Part shown: piece by piece, positions 17,858 through 27,799 of the stretch | Position numbering within the stretch: position 1 is the stretch's first letter | How the letters are laid out: each line of letters begins with the position of its first letter | NCBI GenBank assembly: GCA_003162425.1 | Contig: PMOK01000064.1 | Coordinates: 1 to 64,000, forward strand | DNA from: Bryobacterales bacterium | GTDB taxonomy: Bacteria > Acidobacteriota > Terriglobia > Bryobacterales > Bryobacteraceae | Direction of reading: 5' to 3' | Length of the DNA: 64,000 bases | Made by a program: the position numbers and the translations under genes | Notes under the pieces: model-generated | What the model saw: the letters and a program-made list of their open reading frames with translations, nothing else | Databases searched by the model: none | What the model was told of the DNA's origin: nothing

Positions 17858-19189
17858 TCATCCTCTTCCCCTGGTTTGGCGCCATTCATGAAGCCGCGCA
17901 CGTTCGGTTGAATCCAGAGCGATGCGTGGGCGGCGCGTCCTGACCAACGCTATCGATTCACTTATGGATGGCGATCTGCCGCTCGCGGTCAACCAGGCAG
18001 CCAGCGCGGCAGCGCTCCGCGAATATCCGAGAGCGCAACAGATCAGCGTCGGCCGTTTTGAGCTCAGCTCGTCGATCGCCGTGACGGCTGCATCGAGCTC
18101 CTCCACCGTAGGCGCTACCAAGTCAAGCATCGGAACTCCTCGATACACGATGCCCGTTGTGTCTACCGGCAGCTCCGCCGTCAGATCCACAATGGATGCG
18201 ATGGCTCTTTCATTTCGCTCGGACTTTCCTGGCAGCCGGCCCAGCCAGATACCTTCTGTGATCTCATCTGCCTGCGTTCCCTTCCATGTCCACAGTCGAG
18301 AGTTCAGCCAGGCCGCGGCTAAATAGGGCGCAAGGAGGGTCATCATCGATAACGGCATGGCGCCGTTTGCCTTCTGAAATAGCCTGGGGCCGCCTCGGAA
18401 ATAAATCCCTGCGACGACCGCCAACGCCCCGGCAGGCCACAGCAACCACCACGCCGCTCCTCCCATTCGGTAGGCCAATGCAGCAAACAACACGGAGCCC
18501 GCCAGATAAGCTGCGCCGAGCTTCACTCTGTGGGGATCGTGATGGGCTTGGTGTCGCACCGACAGCGGATTATCCGGAAATAGAACAATGCAGAAGAGGC
18601 CCACCCAGATTCCAGTCGGGAGATCGATGAAGTGATGCTGGAACGTGGTTAAGGTGGATACACCCACCAAGATCATCCAGACTCGCATCACCCACAGCGT
18701 CCCGCCGCGTAGATGCTGGGAATACTTGGCCCAGAGAATTGCCGTCAAGCTCAAATGCAGCGAAGGCGCCTGGTTGAATGGCTGATCAAAACTGGCAAGT
18801 GCATCGAACATCCAACCAAACAGGCCGGTGACAGGTGGGCGCTCGAACGTAAACCGCAGAGGGAACAACAGGAACGCGGAAATGGAAATGATCTGTGCGG
18901 CGGCCAGGCGCTTGGCATGCGTAGTTAGCTCTCGCCGCGTTTGGCATACGAATAACGAAAGGGCATACAACAGGTCCAGGGACCAATACGGCAGGATGGT
19001 CCAGGCGAGAAATGGAATCCGATGCTCCCAGCCGAATACGAGTGAGGGCACGTCGTGGCGGAGGCCCGTCGCCCAGTTTGCGAAGCTATAGCTTAAGAAG
19101 AAAAAGGGTGTGAGTCCGCCCAGCCAGAGCAAGGCCCAGAGCCAAGCAGGGCGCGCCTCGGAGCTTCGAGTTATGGCCGCTGTTGTCAT
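17858..19189 (-). CDS. ynbD: PAP2 phosphatase fused to dual-specificity phosphatase (YnbD-like)
   Basis: 443 residues. The N-terminal part (about 1-300) is a PAP2-type membrane domain with several spans; PSLHLS and HHFIDLPTG give the two catalytic His blocks. The C-terminal part (about 320-440) is a dual-specificity phosphatase domain with the CX5R loop CALGYSRSA. This two-domain build is that of E. coli YnbD. It overlaps the stop of the upstream ynbC-like gene by one base. Likely role: dephosphorylation of a lipid or lipid head group made by the same operon. Confidence 0.85.
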   Translation of the reverse strand: MTTAAITRSSEARPAWLWALLWLGGLTPFFFLSYSFANWATGLRHDVPSLVFGWEHRIPFLAWTILPYWSLDLLYALSLFVCQTRRELTTHAKRLAAAQIISISAFLLFPLRFTFERPPVTGLFGWMFDALASFDQPFNQAPSLHLSLTAILWAKYSQHLRGGTLWVMRVWMILVGVSTLTTFQHHFIDLPTGIWVGLFCIVLFPDNPLSVRHQAHHDPHRVKLGAAYLAGSVLFAALAYRMGGAAWWLLWPAGALAVVAGIYFRGGPRLFQKANGAMPLSMMTLLAPYLAAAWLNSRLWTWKGTQADEITEGIWLGRLPGKSERNERAIASIVDLTAELPVDTTGIVYRGVPMLDLVAPTVEELDAAVTAIDELSSKRPTLICCALGYSRSAAALAAWLTASGRSPSISESIALVRTRRPRIALDSTERARLHEWRQTRGRG

Positions 19190-20958
19190 CAGGTGGCCAC
19201 CCGCTGAGCCAGAGAGACGGTGAAGATGCCCCAGTCGTCAGTCAATTGATCCATCTTGCGGAAGCCGGCCGCCTCCACCAACTGGTCCAGTTCCGCCTGG
19301 GTTCTGCGCCGCATGATCCAGGGCTTGTGATCGCGGTGACTCGATAAAGTTCGCGCGATCATTTCCAGCTGTGGATGCCATGGCTGGCCGGTGTAGATCA
19401 AGTAACCGCCAGGTTCGGTTGCGTCTGCCAGTCCGTTGAGCGACTCGCGCAAGAGTGCATTCTCGGGAAACAATTCGTACAGGCCGGAGATCACGCCTAA
19501 AGTGGGCCGCGGCCGAATGGAGGCGAGTTCGTTCTGGTTGAAAGCATCGCCTTTCTCGAAGCGCGCGAATCCCTGGATCCCTTTCTGGCGGATCAATATT
19601 TCTCCAGTGCGAACATTCAAGTCGCTGTAATCCCGCAGCAGGACGTGGTCCACCCTCGCGCAATTGCGCTCCAGCGTTTCGAACACGTAACGGGCCTGCC
19701 CGGCGGCGATATCGAGAATTCTTACCGGCCGCCCGTTTGACCTGAGAGCCGCGATTGACTGCGCGAGTAGAGTTTCCACGTTCTGTTTGCGAACCCTAAT
19801 TCCACGCCAGCCGATCGAGTTGATATAGAACCAATCGATCATTTTGCCCAGAGGAGTAATACCTGACGGCTCATTCTTGTACACGTAATCCAAAGTGGCG
19901 CCCGAATCGAAACCTGTCTCGAGAGCCAGGCGAATTCCATCCGAAAGCCTTCCACCAGTCCCGATCCCCAGCTTCGAGATGGCGAATAGCAATGATTTAG
20001 GGGACAGAGGCGGTAGGGGCCGGGTAAGCGCGTCAAATTCATCTTTCGTGTATCCGGCCTTGTCCGCATCGAGCAGTGTTGGGACTTCGATTGGCCGTGC
20101 GAACATTCTGACGATGAATCCTCGGGCTTCTTCGATCGCCACGCGGCGGTCTTTTTCGCCCAATGTATCGTGATAGAAACCAGCGAAGACATGCCGTTCC
20201 TTCACGGGCGATCCGAGCCGCTCAAAGAACTGGTCCTGCGGCTTGCGATGTACTACGAAGTCCGCTCCGGAAATCAAGAGTTGAGTAGGTATCTGAATTG
20301 CCTGAGCGTCCGCAATGATACGATCCGCCGTACTGTACAGAGCCAGCAAGATCTTCACCGGGATGGGGCGCCGGATCAAAGGGTCCGCTTCATACGAAGC
20401 GACGCGGGCCAGATCATGCGTTAGAGCGCGCGGCTTAACATACGAATTCACATGGAAGTTTCCGATAAGCCGCTGAATCAGTTTAAGAGCGATTCGCGCA
20501 AACGGCACGTAGAGTTTCACTTTGAATGCAGGTGCGGCCAGCACCATGCATCGGATTTTGGGGGCGTAGTCGTGAACCCACACTGCCAGCAGAACGCTCC
20601 CCACGCTTTGTCCCAGAACCGCGATATTCTCCATCGCGATTCCGTAAGTGCCGGATACGTGTTGAACGAATGTGTCGACATCCTTCACCAGCGTTCCGAG
20701 CGTAGGGCTGGTATCCCGTTCCTCCAGCGACCGGCCGTGACCGCGCGCGTCCCAAGCGAACATGGCGATATCGGGCAGATCCAATTCATCCACTACATGC
20801 TGGAGCCGGCCCGAGTGCTCATGTCCCCGGTGAAATAGAATTATGGCGCGCCTGGCTGATCTGGACGAAGCAGGCCAGTAACGGTAAAACAAGCCAGTTC
20901 CATCCGCGGTATTGAAGCAATGCTCTTCGGCAATCCGTGCTGTTACTGTCTCAACCAT
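19189..20958 (-). CDS. ynbC: Alpha/beta hydrolase fused to SAM methyltransferase (YnbC-like)
   Basis: 589 residues. The N-terminal half is a monoglyceride-lipase-like alpha/beta hydrolase: ILFHRGHEHSGR (oxyanion part), the nucleophile elbow VLGQSVGSVL and GFYHDTLGE with the catalytic His. The C-terminal third is a class I methyltransferase with RILDIAAGQARYV as motif I. The fusion is the same as in E. coli YnbC. It overlaps the upstream ynbA-like gene by 8 bp. The lipid substrate is unknown. Confidence 0.87.
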   Translation of the reverse strand: MVETVTARIAEEHCFNTADGTGLFYRYWPASSRSARRAIILFHRGHEHSGRLQHVVDELDLPDIAMFAWDARGHGRSLEERDTSPTLGTLVKDVDTFVQHVSGTYGIAMENIAVLGQSVGSVLLAVWVHDYAPKIRCMVLAAPAFKVKLYVPFARIALKLIQRLIGNFHVNSYVKPRALTHDLARVASYEADPLIRRPIPVKILLALYSTADRIIADAQAIQIPTQLLISGADFVVHRKPQDQFFERLGSPVKERHVFAGFYHDTLGEKDRRVAIEEARGFIVRMFARPIEVPTLLDADKAGYTKDEFDALTRPLPPLSPKSLLFAISKLGIGTGGRLSDGIRLALETGFDSGATLDYVYKNEPSGITPLGKMIDWFYINSIGWRGIRVRKQNVETLLAQSIAALRSNGRPVRILDIAAGQARYVFETLERNCARVDHVLLRDYSDLNVRTGEILIRQKGIQGFARFEKGDAFNQNELASIRPRPTLGVISGLYELFPENALLRESLNGLADATEPGGYLIYTGQPWHPQLEMIARTLSSHRDHKPWIMRRRTQAELDQLVEAAGFRKMDQLTDDWGIFTVSLAQRVAT

Positions 20959-21604
20959 CGATCCCTCCAGTCGTCTCCAACAACCCCGCTCGAACCCGAT
21001 TGACCACTGTTGCGATCAGCAACAACGTCATCAATCTTGGAAACAGGTACGACACCGAGGGAGCAACCCTCCCTCCAAGCCCGAACCACAGCGCCAAGGC
21101 TCCAAACACTAGCGCCCGGTCACTCTTTCCCATTGGGCCGTCGTAGCGCCGGCTGGCGCCGATCATCACCGTCACCACGCCTGCCATCTCTGAAATGACA
21201 GCCAGCAAAATCACGACTAACATCCAAAGTGAATCAAGATTCCCGAGATAAACAAAAGGGATATAAAGGAAGGCATCGGAGACTACATCTCCCAACTCGT
21301 TGAGGCAGGCGCCCAGTTTAGACTGCTGGCCGAACTCGCGTGCCAGCAGTCCATCCATGGCGTTGAGCGCCATCCGAAGGAAAAGCAGAACTGGCAGCAG
21401 AAGCAGCAGTGCCCGGGATTGAGGTTGCGAGATTAGCAGCAAGCCGAAACCCACCGAGAGGGCACAAGCGGTCAGGGTTATTTGATTTGCGGTGACCCCT
21501 AATTCCGCTACCACTCGTATGAGTGGCCGCAACCAAGCCTGAAACGCGGCCTTCAGCCGATACATACTTGGCACAGTGGCAGTCGCGAATAGTGTGCTCA
21601 TCAC
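20951..21604 (-). CDS. ynbA: CDP-alcohol phosphatidyltransferase family protein (YnbA-like)
   Basis: 217 residues, about six membrane spans. The family motif D-x2-DG-x2-AR-x8-G-x3-D-x3-D is present as NAMDGLLAR then LGACLNELGD, so the first and third Asp are Asn. From memory, E. coli YnbA has a similar NALDG...LNETGD form, so this looks like a subfamily trait. The family swaps CMP of a CDP-lipid for an alcohol. It is first in the five-gene operon and divergent from a CadC-like regulator. Confidence 0.85.
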   Translation of the reverse strand: MMSTLFATATVPSMYRLKAAFQAWLRPLIRVVAELGVTANQITLTACALSVGFGLLLISQPQSRALLLLLPVLLFLRMALNAMDGLLAREFGQQSKLGACLNELGDVVSDAFLYIPFVYLGNLDSLWMLVVILLAVISEMAGVVTVMIGASRRYDGPMGKSDRALVFGALALWFGLGGRVAPSVSYLFPRLMTLLLIATVVNRVRAGLLETTGGIDG

Positions 21605-21656
21605 GGTCCTTCAAGTGGATAATAGTAAGGTCCTGATCAGGAGGAGCTTCGAAAGT

Positions 21657-21674
21657 TCTGACAAAACTCTGACA
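21657..21674. promoter_or_regulatory. Possible operator: direct repeat TCTGACA, 11-bp period
   Basis: TCTGACA occurs at 21657-21663 and again at 21668-21674, one helical turn apart, in the short space between the ynb-like operon and the winged-helix gene. OmpR/CadC-type winged-helix proteins bind direct repeats with about this spacing, so it may be the site by which the regulator controls itself and the divergent operon. Inference only. Confidence 0.4.
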
Positions 21675-21690
21675 GAATTCTCCTAGCGGT

Positions 21691-23562
21691 ATGTCTAAGG
21701 CAGAGAAGCATTTATACGAGTTCGGCCAGTTCCGCATCGATAGCGTGGAACGCCTCTTGCTCCGTGGGGATGAGACGATTCCGCTCACGCCGAAGGCCAT
21801 CGACACTCTTCTGATGCTGGTCGCCAACTCCGGGCGCGTGGTGGAGAAGGACGAACTGATGAAGAGCGTCTGGCCCGATACGTTTGTGGAGGAAGGCGCG
21901 CTCGCACGCAATGTCTCGGCACTGCGCAAGGCGCTCTCAGACGATATTGAGGATTTCCGCTACATTGAAACAATTCCGAAGAGGGGTTACCGGTTTGTCG
22001 CGCCTGTCAAGGATCTATCCGCCCCTATTCCCGTCCAACCTGACGATGAGGCGCCAGGAAAGCGCCAGCGCATCATCAGGTGGGCAGCGTGGCTGATTCC
22101 CGCAGTTGTCCTGATTCTGGCTGCTGTGTTGGCGTATCCCTGGTTTACCCGCAGATTTAGTAGCAGCCCACGCATCGCATCGCTCGCGGTCTTGCCGTTG
22201 GACAATCCCTCCAATGATCCGGCCCAAGAATACTTCGCTGATGGCATGACGGAAGAGCTGATAAATTCTCTGGCGAAGATTGAGGCATTGAAGGTGATCT
22301 CCCGGACGTCAGCGATGACATACAAAGGTGTTAAGAACAAGCCACTGCCTGTGATCGCGCGGGAACTGAAGGTGGATGCCATTGTGGAAGGCTCTGTGCT
22401 TCAATCCGGCAATCGCGTGCGAATCACTGTGCGGCTCTTCGAGGGCAAGACCGAGAGGCAACTCTGGGTTCAAAGTTACGAGCAGAATCTTCGCGACGTC
22501 CTGGCCTTACAAGCCGAGGTGGCCAGTGCCATCGCGCGCGAGATACGCGTAAAGTTAACGCCGCAGGAGAAGCAGCGGCTGACGAAATCGCGCCAGGTTG
22601 ATCCACAGGCGTACTTGGCTTATTCCTATGGACGCTACTGGTGGAACAAACGCGCGCCAGAGGATATTCAGAAAGGAATTGAGTATTTCCAGCGCGCGAT
22701 TGCCAAAGATCCGAGCTACGCGCCAGCTTATGCCGGCCTGGCCGACGCATACGCACTCTTGGGTTCGATCGGCTCTGATGTGCTGCCGCCAAATGAGGTG
22801 ATGCCCAAAGCCAAGAAGGCTGCGCTCGAAGCCGTGAAACTGGACGATAGTCTCGCGGAGGGCCACACGTCACTGGCTTATGTGAGGCTCTCCTACGATT
22901 GGGATTTTGCCGCCGCTGAGCTCGAATTCAAGCGCGCCATCGATCTCAATCCCGGCTACGCCACGGCACACCACTGGTATGCGCACTATTTTCTCGCAAA
23001 GTCTCAGCCTGAAAAGGCTCTGGCTGAAGTGAGAAGAGCCCTGGTACTGGACCCGTTATCGCTCAGCATTAACGTGGGATTGGGTTGGTGCCTCTACCAT
23101 GCCCATCGATACGACGAGGCGATTCAACAATACCGGTCGACGCTCGATTTAAATCCGACTTTTGCGCTGGCGCATTCCACTTTAGGGATGGCATACGTGC
23201 AAAAGCGCTTGTATACGGAGGCTCTGGCCGAGTTCAATAAGGCATCCGCTCTGCCCGGAAGCCACACTTTCGCGCTGGCGAATATCGGCCGAACTTACGC
23301 CTTATCGGGAAGAGCGGCAGAGGCCCGGCAGGTACTACGGGAACTGGAAGTTGCAGCGCGACAAGAATATGTTCCTGCCATGTACATGGCCGCGATCTAC
23401 GCCGCTCTGGGTGATAGAGATCAAAGCATCCGATGGATAGAAAAGGCCTACGAGGAGAGATCCGATTACATGATCTATCTCAGGACTGAACCATCGCTCG
23501 ATGGCTTGCGCTCCGAACCCAGATTTAAAGAGTTTCTGAAACTCATCGCCCCAGGAAATTGA
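21691..23562 (+). CDS. CadC-like winged-helix regulator with membrane span and TPRs
   Basis: 623 residues. Residues about 1-105 are an OmpR-type winged helix (YEFGQFRIDSVERLLLRG ... NVSALRKALSD ... IETIPKRGYRFV). One membrane span lies at about 130-152. A FlgO/TolB-like domain (LAVLPLDNPSNDPAQEYFADG and following) and about seven TPRs follow outside the membrane. No kinase or receiver domain is present, so the signal is probably sensed directly through the TPR part, as in CadC/ToxR proteins. It lies only 86 bp from the divergent ynb-like operon, which suggests it regulates it. Confidence 0.88.
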   Translation: MSKAEKHLYEFGQFRIDSVERLLLRGDETIPLTPKAIDTLLMLVANSGRVVEKDELMKSVWPDTFVEEGALARNVSALRKALSDDIEDFRYIETIPKRGYRFVAPVKDLSAPIPVQPDDEAPGKRQRIIRWAAWLIPAVVLILAAVLAYPWFTRRFSSSPRIASLAVLPLDNPSNDPAQEYFADGMTEELINSLAKIEALKVISRTSAMTYKGVKNKPLPVIARELKVDAIVEGSVLQSGNRVRITVRLFEGKTERQLWVQSYEQNLRDVLALQAEVASAIAREIRVKLTPQEKQRLTKSRQVDPQAYLAYSYGRYWWNKRAPEDIQKGIEYFQRAIAKDPSYAPAYAGLADAYALLGSIGSDVLPPNEVMPKAKKAALEAVKLDDSLAEGHTSLAYVRLSYDWDFAAAELEFKRAIDLNPGYATAHHWYAHYFLAKSQPEKALAEVRRALVLDPLSLSINVGLGWCLYHAHRYDEAIQQYRSTLDLNPTFALAHSTLGMAYVQKRLYTEALAEFNKASALPGSHTFALANIGRTYALSGRAAEARQVLRELEVAARQEYVPAMYMAAIYAALGDRDQSIRWIEKAYEERSDYMIYLRTEPSLDGLRSEPRFKEFLKLIAPGN

Positions 23563-23778
23563 ACGTCACTCTCATATAACACGCAGCGGACGCTGGTCAA
23601 AGTCCACCAACGTTCAGTAGTTCCGTGGCTACGAGGAGCAATTCAGCGATGAGCCAGGCGGTCACCTCGTCAAACCCACCGGTGCGCAAAGACATGGGCA
23701 ATCATGTACTGCGACACCGACAGAAAGCTGCGCCGAGCGAAATTCAGAACAAAAAGCGCTGCGCAATGCGGGTTTGGA

Positions 23779-23855
<77 letters not shown>

Positions 23856-23875
23856 CTCTGATTCTAGCGCAGCGT

Positions 23876-24433
23876 TCAATGGCCGTCAAACTCTAACGTC
23901 AGGTTGTTGCCCTCGCCGCCCGGGTAAGTAATCTCGGTCCCGTCCACTTTGGCGAATGGTGTCAGCGCATGCGGCTGGGATTTGGCCGCGGTCAAGATTT
24001 CCTGCACTGGGACCCCACGCGCCACCAGAGCATCCGCGATCAACGAGCGGTGGCATCGCCAGGGTACCGCTTCGGCGCACATGATTGCGGTAGGCGCCTC
24101 TAACGCCAGTTCCATCAGCTTTCCCAGGCTTTCATGGAATTCTGGAGTCTGCATATAATCGGCGAACCCGCGAAATCCGGCGTTGCGCCAACCTGTATTG
24201 ATGGAATCGCGTCGCGGGTGGCGCAGACCGCCGAGACCGGGCATGTGGTGATACACGATACCCGCCGCCTTCAGGCTGCCTGGAAGATTCTCTCGACTAA
24301 ACTGAGGATTTCGTCGCGAACGGGGAATGGTTCTGACATCCACCAGTTGACGGATGCCGTGCGCGCGCAGGATACGGATGAACTCATCGATCGGATGCGT
24401 GGAGTGCCCGATCGTAAAAATCACGTTCGCCAA
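23876..24433 (-). CDS. DUF488 family protein
   Basis: 185 residues with the family's N-terminal FTIGHSTHPIDEFIRIL and VDVRTIPRSRRNPQF blocks, the HMPGLGGLR block and the CAEAVPWRCHRSLIAD block with two Cys and a His. DUF488 proteins are of unknown function. The gene lies just upstream (on its own strand) of the tRNA and is divergent from the M14 peptidase gene. Confidence 0.88.
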   Translation of the reverse strand: MANVIFTIGHSTHPIDEFIRILRAHGIRQLVDVRTIPRSRRNPQFSRENLPGSLKAAGIVYHHMPGLGGLRHPRRDSINTGWRNAGFRGFADYMQTPEFHESLGKLMELALEAPTAIMCAEAVPWRCHRSLIADALVARGVPVQEILTAAKSQPHALTPFAKVDGTEITYPGGEGNNLTLEFDGH

Positions 24434-24522
24434 GCCTCACGTTAGCAAACGCGGTCCCAGCTCTGGTAACCTGGACATCCATCGGCACGCCCCTTTTGAG
24501 ATGCCCGAAAGGACGATTTCTT

Positions 24523-27495
24523 ATGTCACATCGCTTCGCCAGATTTGACCATGCGCTGCTTGTGGTCGCTCTCGCATGGGCGCCTGCTCCTGCCCTGCTC
24601 GCTCAGAGCAAGAAAACGAAACCGGCCGCCGCACAAGCTGCCGACGGCACTCAGGCGCAGCGCATCGACGAGGAATACACCAAGTTGATCAAACAGTACC
24701 TTCAAGATCCGCGCGTCACAACGGAACTGGTGGATCACATGCCGGCGTCGGACAGGGTTCCATCGCCGCTCAAGTTCTTCGGGCGCATTCCTGGCACTCC
24801 GGGTGAGCTTACGTACGCCAAGGACATCAATCGCTACTACGATGCGCTGGCCAAAGCATCGCCACGAGCGATGTTCTGGAAAATCGGCCAGACTGAGGAG
24901 GGCCGCGACCAGGTAGTTCTCGCTATCGCCGATGAAGCCACCATCCAGCAACTCGACAAGTACAAGGCCACGCTGGCGTCGCTCACCGATCCACGAAAAA
25001 CAACCGAACAACAAGCGCGAGAGCTAATCAAAACCGGCAAGCCCATTTACTGGATCAACAGCGGCATACACTCGCCCGAAACAGGTGGCCCTGAAATGTT
25101 GCTTGAGCTCGCCTTCCGCCTGATGGTGGAAGAAACGCCATTCATTCAAGCCATCCGCAGCAACGTCATCGTCTTTATTACGCCGGTAATCGAAGTGGAC
25201 GGCCGCGAAAAACAGGTGGACACCTATTACTACGGCAAGAAGACCGGAAAACAGCGGCCGCCGTTAATGTATTGGGGCAAATACGTCGCGCACGACAACA
25301 ATCGCGATGGCATGGGTCAGTATTTGAAGCTCACGCAAAACATCACCAAAACCCTGCTGGAATGGCATCCCACCATCTTGCACGACCTGCATGAGGCGCA
25401 ATCTTACCTCTATGTCTCCACCGGTACCGGACCATATAACAACTCGCTTGACCCCATCCAGGTGAACGAATGGTGGCTGCTCGCAGAAACCGAAATCATG
25501 GAAATGGCCAAGCGCGGAGTGCCCGGCGTTTGGACCTATGGATTCTACGATGGCTGGGTGCCGAATTATCTCTTCTGGATCGCGATGACCCACAATTCCT
25601 TCGGGCGCTTCTACGAAGTGCAGAGCTATGGTCCCGACGTCGTGGACAATCTTCGGCTCCAGCCGGCGGTGACCAGCCGCGAGTGGTTCCGGCCAAATCC
25701 GCCGCTTCCGTCCATCAAATGGGGACCACGCAACAACACCAACATCCAGGAATCTGCCCTGCTGTTCGCGCTGCATCAAGTGGCAGAAAGCCGGGAGCTG
25801 TATCTCGAGAACTACTGGATGAAGAATAAGCGGTCAGTCGAGAAAGGCAAGACCGGCCCGACCTACGCCTGGGTGATTCCCGCCGGGCAACGCCGCAAGG
25901 CGGACACCGCCGACTTCGTGAACTCGCTACGCCGCCAAGGCCTGGAGATTCACACCGCCGGTTCAAGCTTCAAAGCCGGGAGCGTGGACGTGGCGGCGGG
26001 TGATTACATCGTTCGCGCGGATCAGCCCTACCGCACCCTCGCCGACATGTACTTCAGTGTTCAGAATTATCCGCCGGCCAATCCCCGTCCGTACGATGAC
26101 ACAGGCTGGACCGTGCAGTTCATGCGCAATGTGAAGCTTAGCGCCATTGCTGACAAGTCCATTCTCGATCAATCAATGACTCTGCTCACTTCCGATGCCA
26201 AGGCGCCCGGCAGCATTGCTGGAGCGGGCAACGTCATAGTGGTGGATCACACCACCGACAACGCCTTGATGACGTTCCGTTTCAAGAATCACGACGTGAA
26301 GATGCTGGCGGCCGAGGACGATTTTGAAATCATGGGCCACAGGTTCCGCGCCGGCGCGTTCATCATTCCAGATGCCGATCGCGCCAACATTGAGCCTTCC
26401 ATCCGCGATCTGGGACTTTCGGCGATAGCGCTTTCCTCACTTCCGAATGTGAAGACGCACGAACTCGACATCCCCCGAATCGGCTACATCCACTCCTGGC
26501 AACGGACCCAGGATGAAGGCTGGACGCGCGCGGCGCTGGATTACTATGGCGTTCCCTACACCTACTTCGCGGACCAAAAACTGCGCGAAGGAAACCTGCG
26601 CGCGAAATACGATGTGATCCTCTATCCGCACGTGGGCGGCTCATCGCAATCGCACGTAAACGGGATTCCGAAAAACGGTCCTGATCCAGTGCCGTACAAA
26701 AAGTCGGAACTCACGCCAAATCTCGGCGCGCTTGACCAGAGCGATGATATTCGCGGCGGTATGGGTATGGATGGGTTGGCCGAGCTTGCTAAGTTTGTCC
26801 AGGAGGGAGGAACGTTGATCACCGACGGGTCCAGCGCGGCACTGATGGCGGATTACGGCTTGGCAGGAACGGTCACCGTCGAACATCCCGCTCAGCTTTT
26901 CGCGCGTGGATCCATCTTGCGAGGCATGTTGCACGATCAAAAAAGCCCCATCTTGTATGGATTCGAGGGCAAAGATCTGCCGGTGTATTTCAATCAAGAT
27001 CCCGTATTCAATGCCGGCGGCGGCGGCTTTGGCGGATTCGGCGGTGGCGCTGGCGGCGCGGGCCTCGGCCAGAACGTCACGCCCAACGCCGTGCCCCTGC
27101 AACTTTCACCGCTCGATCCCAGCGAAACGCCGAAGACGCAGGAGCGCCCTCAAGCCGATGAAGCCGCCGACATGCGCCAGCTCGCACGCCAATTCGGCTT
27201 TGTCGAACCAGTGCGCCCGCGTGTCGTGATGCAATTTCCGGCCAAGGAGAGTGACATGCTCCTGTCGGGAACAATTTCCGGCGGCCAGGCTCTCGCGAAT
27301 CGGCCGCTCATCCTGGATGTCCCGAGCGGGAAAGGTCACATCGTGATGTTTGCGCTGCGCCCATTCTGGCGTTGGCAAACCCAGGGAACGTACTTCTTGG
27401 CCTTCAATGCAATTCTCAACTGGAATCACCTGGACGCCGGCAAACCGGAGCGCGAGCGCAACCAGCCCACTCCAACCGCGCAGGATCAGCAGTAA
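24523..27495 (+). CDS. Exported M14 family zinc carboxypeptidase, large form
   Basis: 990 residues. The ATG at 24523 was chosen: an AAAGGA site lies 9 bases before it and it gives a clean signal peptide (ending LLAQS). The M14 zinc ligands are seen as HSPE in NSGIHSPETGGPEM (about residue 183) and His in LHDLHEAQSYL. NNRDG is the substrate-binding block of M14. A further domain of about 500 residues follows; its end contains a Gly-rich stretch (GGGFGGFGGGAGGAG) and a gatase-like fold is possible. Probably a periplasmic or secreted peptidase. Confidence 0.87.
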   Translation: MSHRFARFDHALLVVALAWAPAPALLAQSKKTKPAAAQAADGTQAQRIDEEYTKLIKQYLQDPRVTTELVDHMPASDRVPSPLKFFGRIPGTPGELTYAKDINRYYDALAKASPRAMFWKIGQTEEGRDQVVLAIADEATIQQLDKYKATLASLTDPRKTTEQQARELIKTGKPIYWINSGIHSPETGGPEMLLELAFRLMVEETPFIQAIRSNVIVFITPVIEVDGREKQVDTYYYGKKTGKQRPPLMYWGKYVAHDNNRDGMGQYLKLTQNITKTLLEWHPTILHDLHEAQSYLYVSTGTGPYNNSLDPIQVNEWWLLAETEIMEMAKRGVPGVWTYGFYDGWVPNYLFWIAMTHNSFGRFYEVQSYGPDVVDNLRLQPAVTSREWFRPNPPLPSIKWGPRNNTNIQESALLFALHQVAESRELYLENYWMKNKRSVEKGKTGPTYAWVIPAGQRRKADTADFVNSLRRQGLEIHTAGSSFKAGSVDVAAGDYIVRADQPYRTLADMYFSVQNYPPANPRPYDDTGWTVQFMRNVKLSAIADKSILDQSMTLLTSDAKAPGSIAGAGNVIVVDHTTDNALMTFRFKNHDVKMLAAEDDFEIMGHRFRAGAFIIPDADRANIEPSIRDLGLSAIALSSLPNVKTHELDIPRIGYIHSWQRTQDEGWTRAALDYYGVPYTYFADQKLREGNLRAKYDVILYPHVGGSSQSHVNGIPKNGPDPVPYKKSELTPNLGALDQSDDIRGGMGMDGLAELAKFVQEGGTLITDGSSAALMADYGLAGTVTVEHPAQLFARGSILRGMLHDQKSPILYGFEGKDLPVYFNQDPVFNAGGGGFGGFGGGAGGAGLGQNVTPNAVPLQLSPLDPSETPKTQERPQADEAADMRQLARQFGFVEPVRPRVVMQFPAKESDMLLSGTISGGQALANRPLILDVPSGKGHIVMFALRPFWRWQTQGTYFLAFNAILNWNHLDAGKPERERNQPTPTAQDQQ

Positions 27496-27591
27496 GACGA
27501 ACTTGCAACTGCTGGTTGAAGCTGGCGCCGGAGGTGAACGCCACTGTACTACTAGACCTAAAAATCTTTGCAGCCTGCGACGATTTGTGGG

Positions 27592-27680
27592 GCGGACCCC
27601 CTGGTCCGCGGCCGACGCCCTCGTCGGCCCGGTTTTGGTTGCGGCTATGCTGCTCTGTGGGGTAGACGCTTTCGTCTGCC
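27592..27680. repeat. Three hairpins in a convergent gene gap
   Basis: Arms 27592-27598/27603-27609 and 27610-27617/27622-27629 are perfect with loop ccct. Arms 27661-27668/27673-27680 have one G-T pair and loop cttt. The rest of the 304-bp gap 27496-27799, between the M14 and AlkZ-like genes, shows no gene. Confidence 0.8.
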
Positions 27681-27799
27681 AACCCGGCGATCATTCCGAT
27701 TCTTTCACAGCTCCTGAGACTCAGTCTGAGCTGAGCAGGGTAAACCGCGGTTGGTGATTTGCTGACAACGCGGTGGGCGAAGCGATAACTCCCAGAAAA

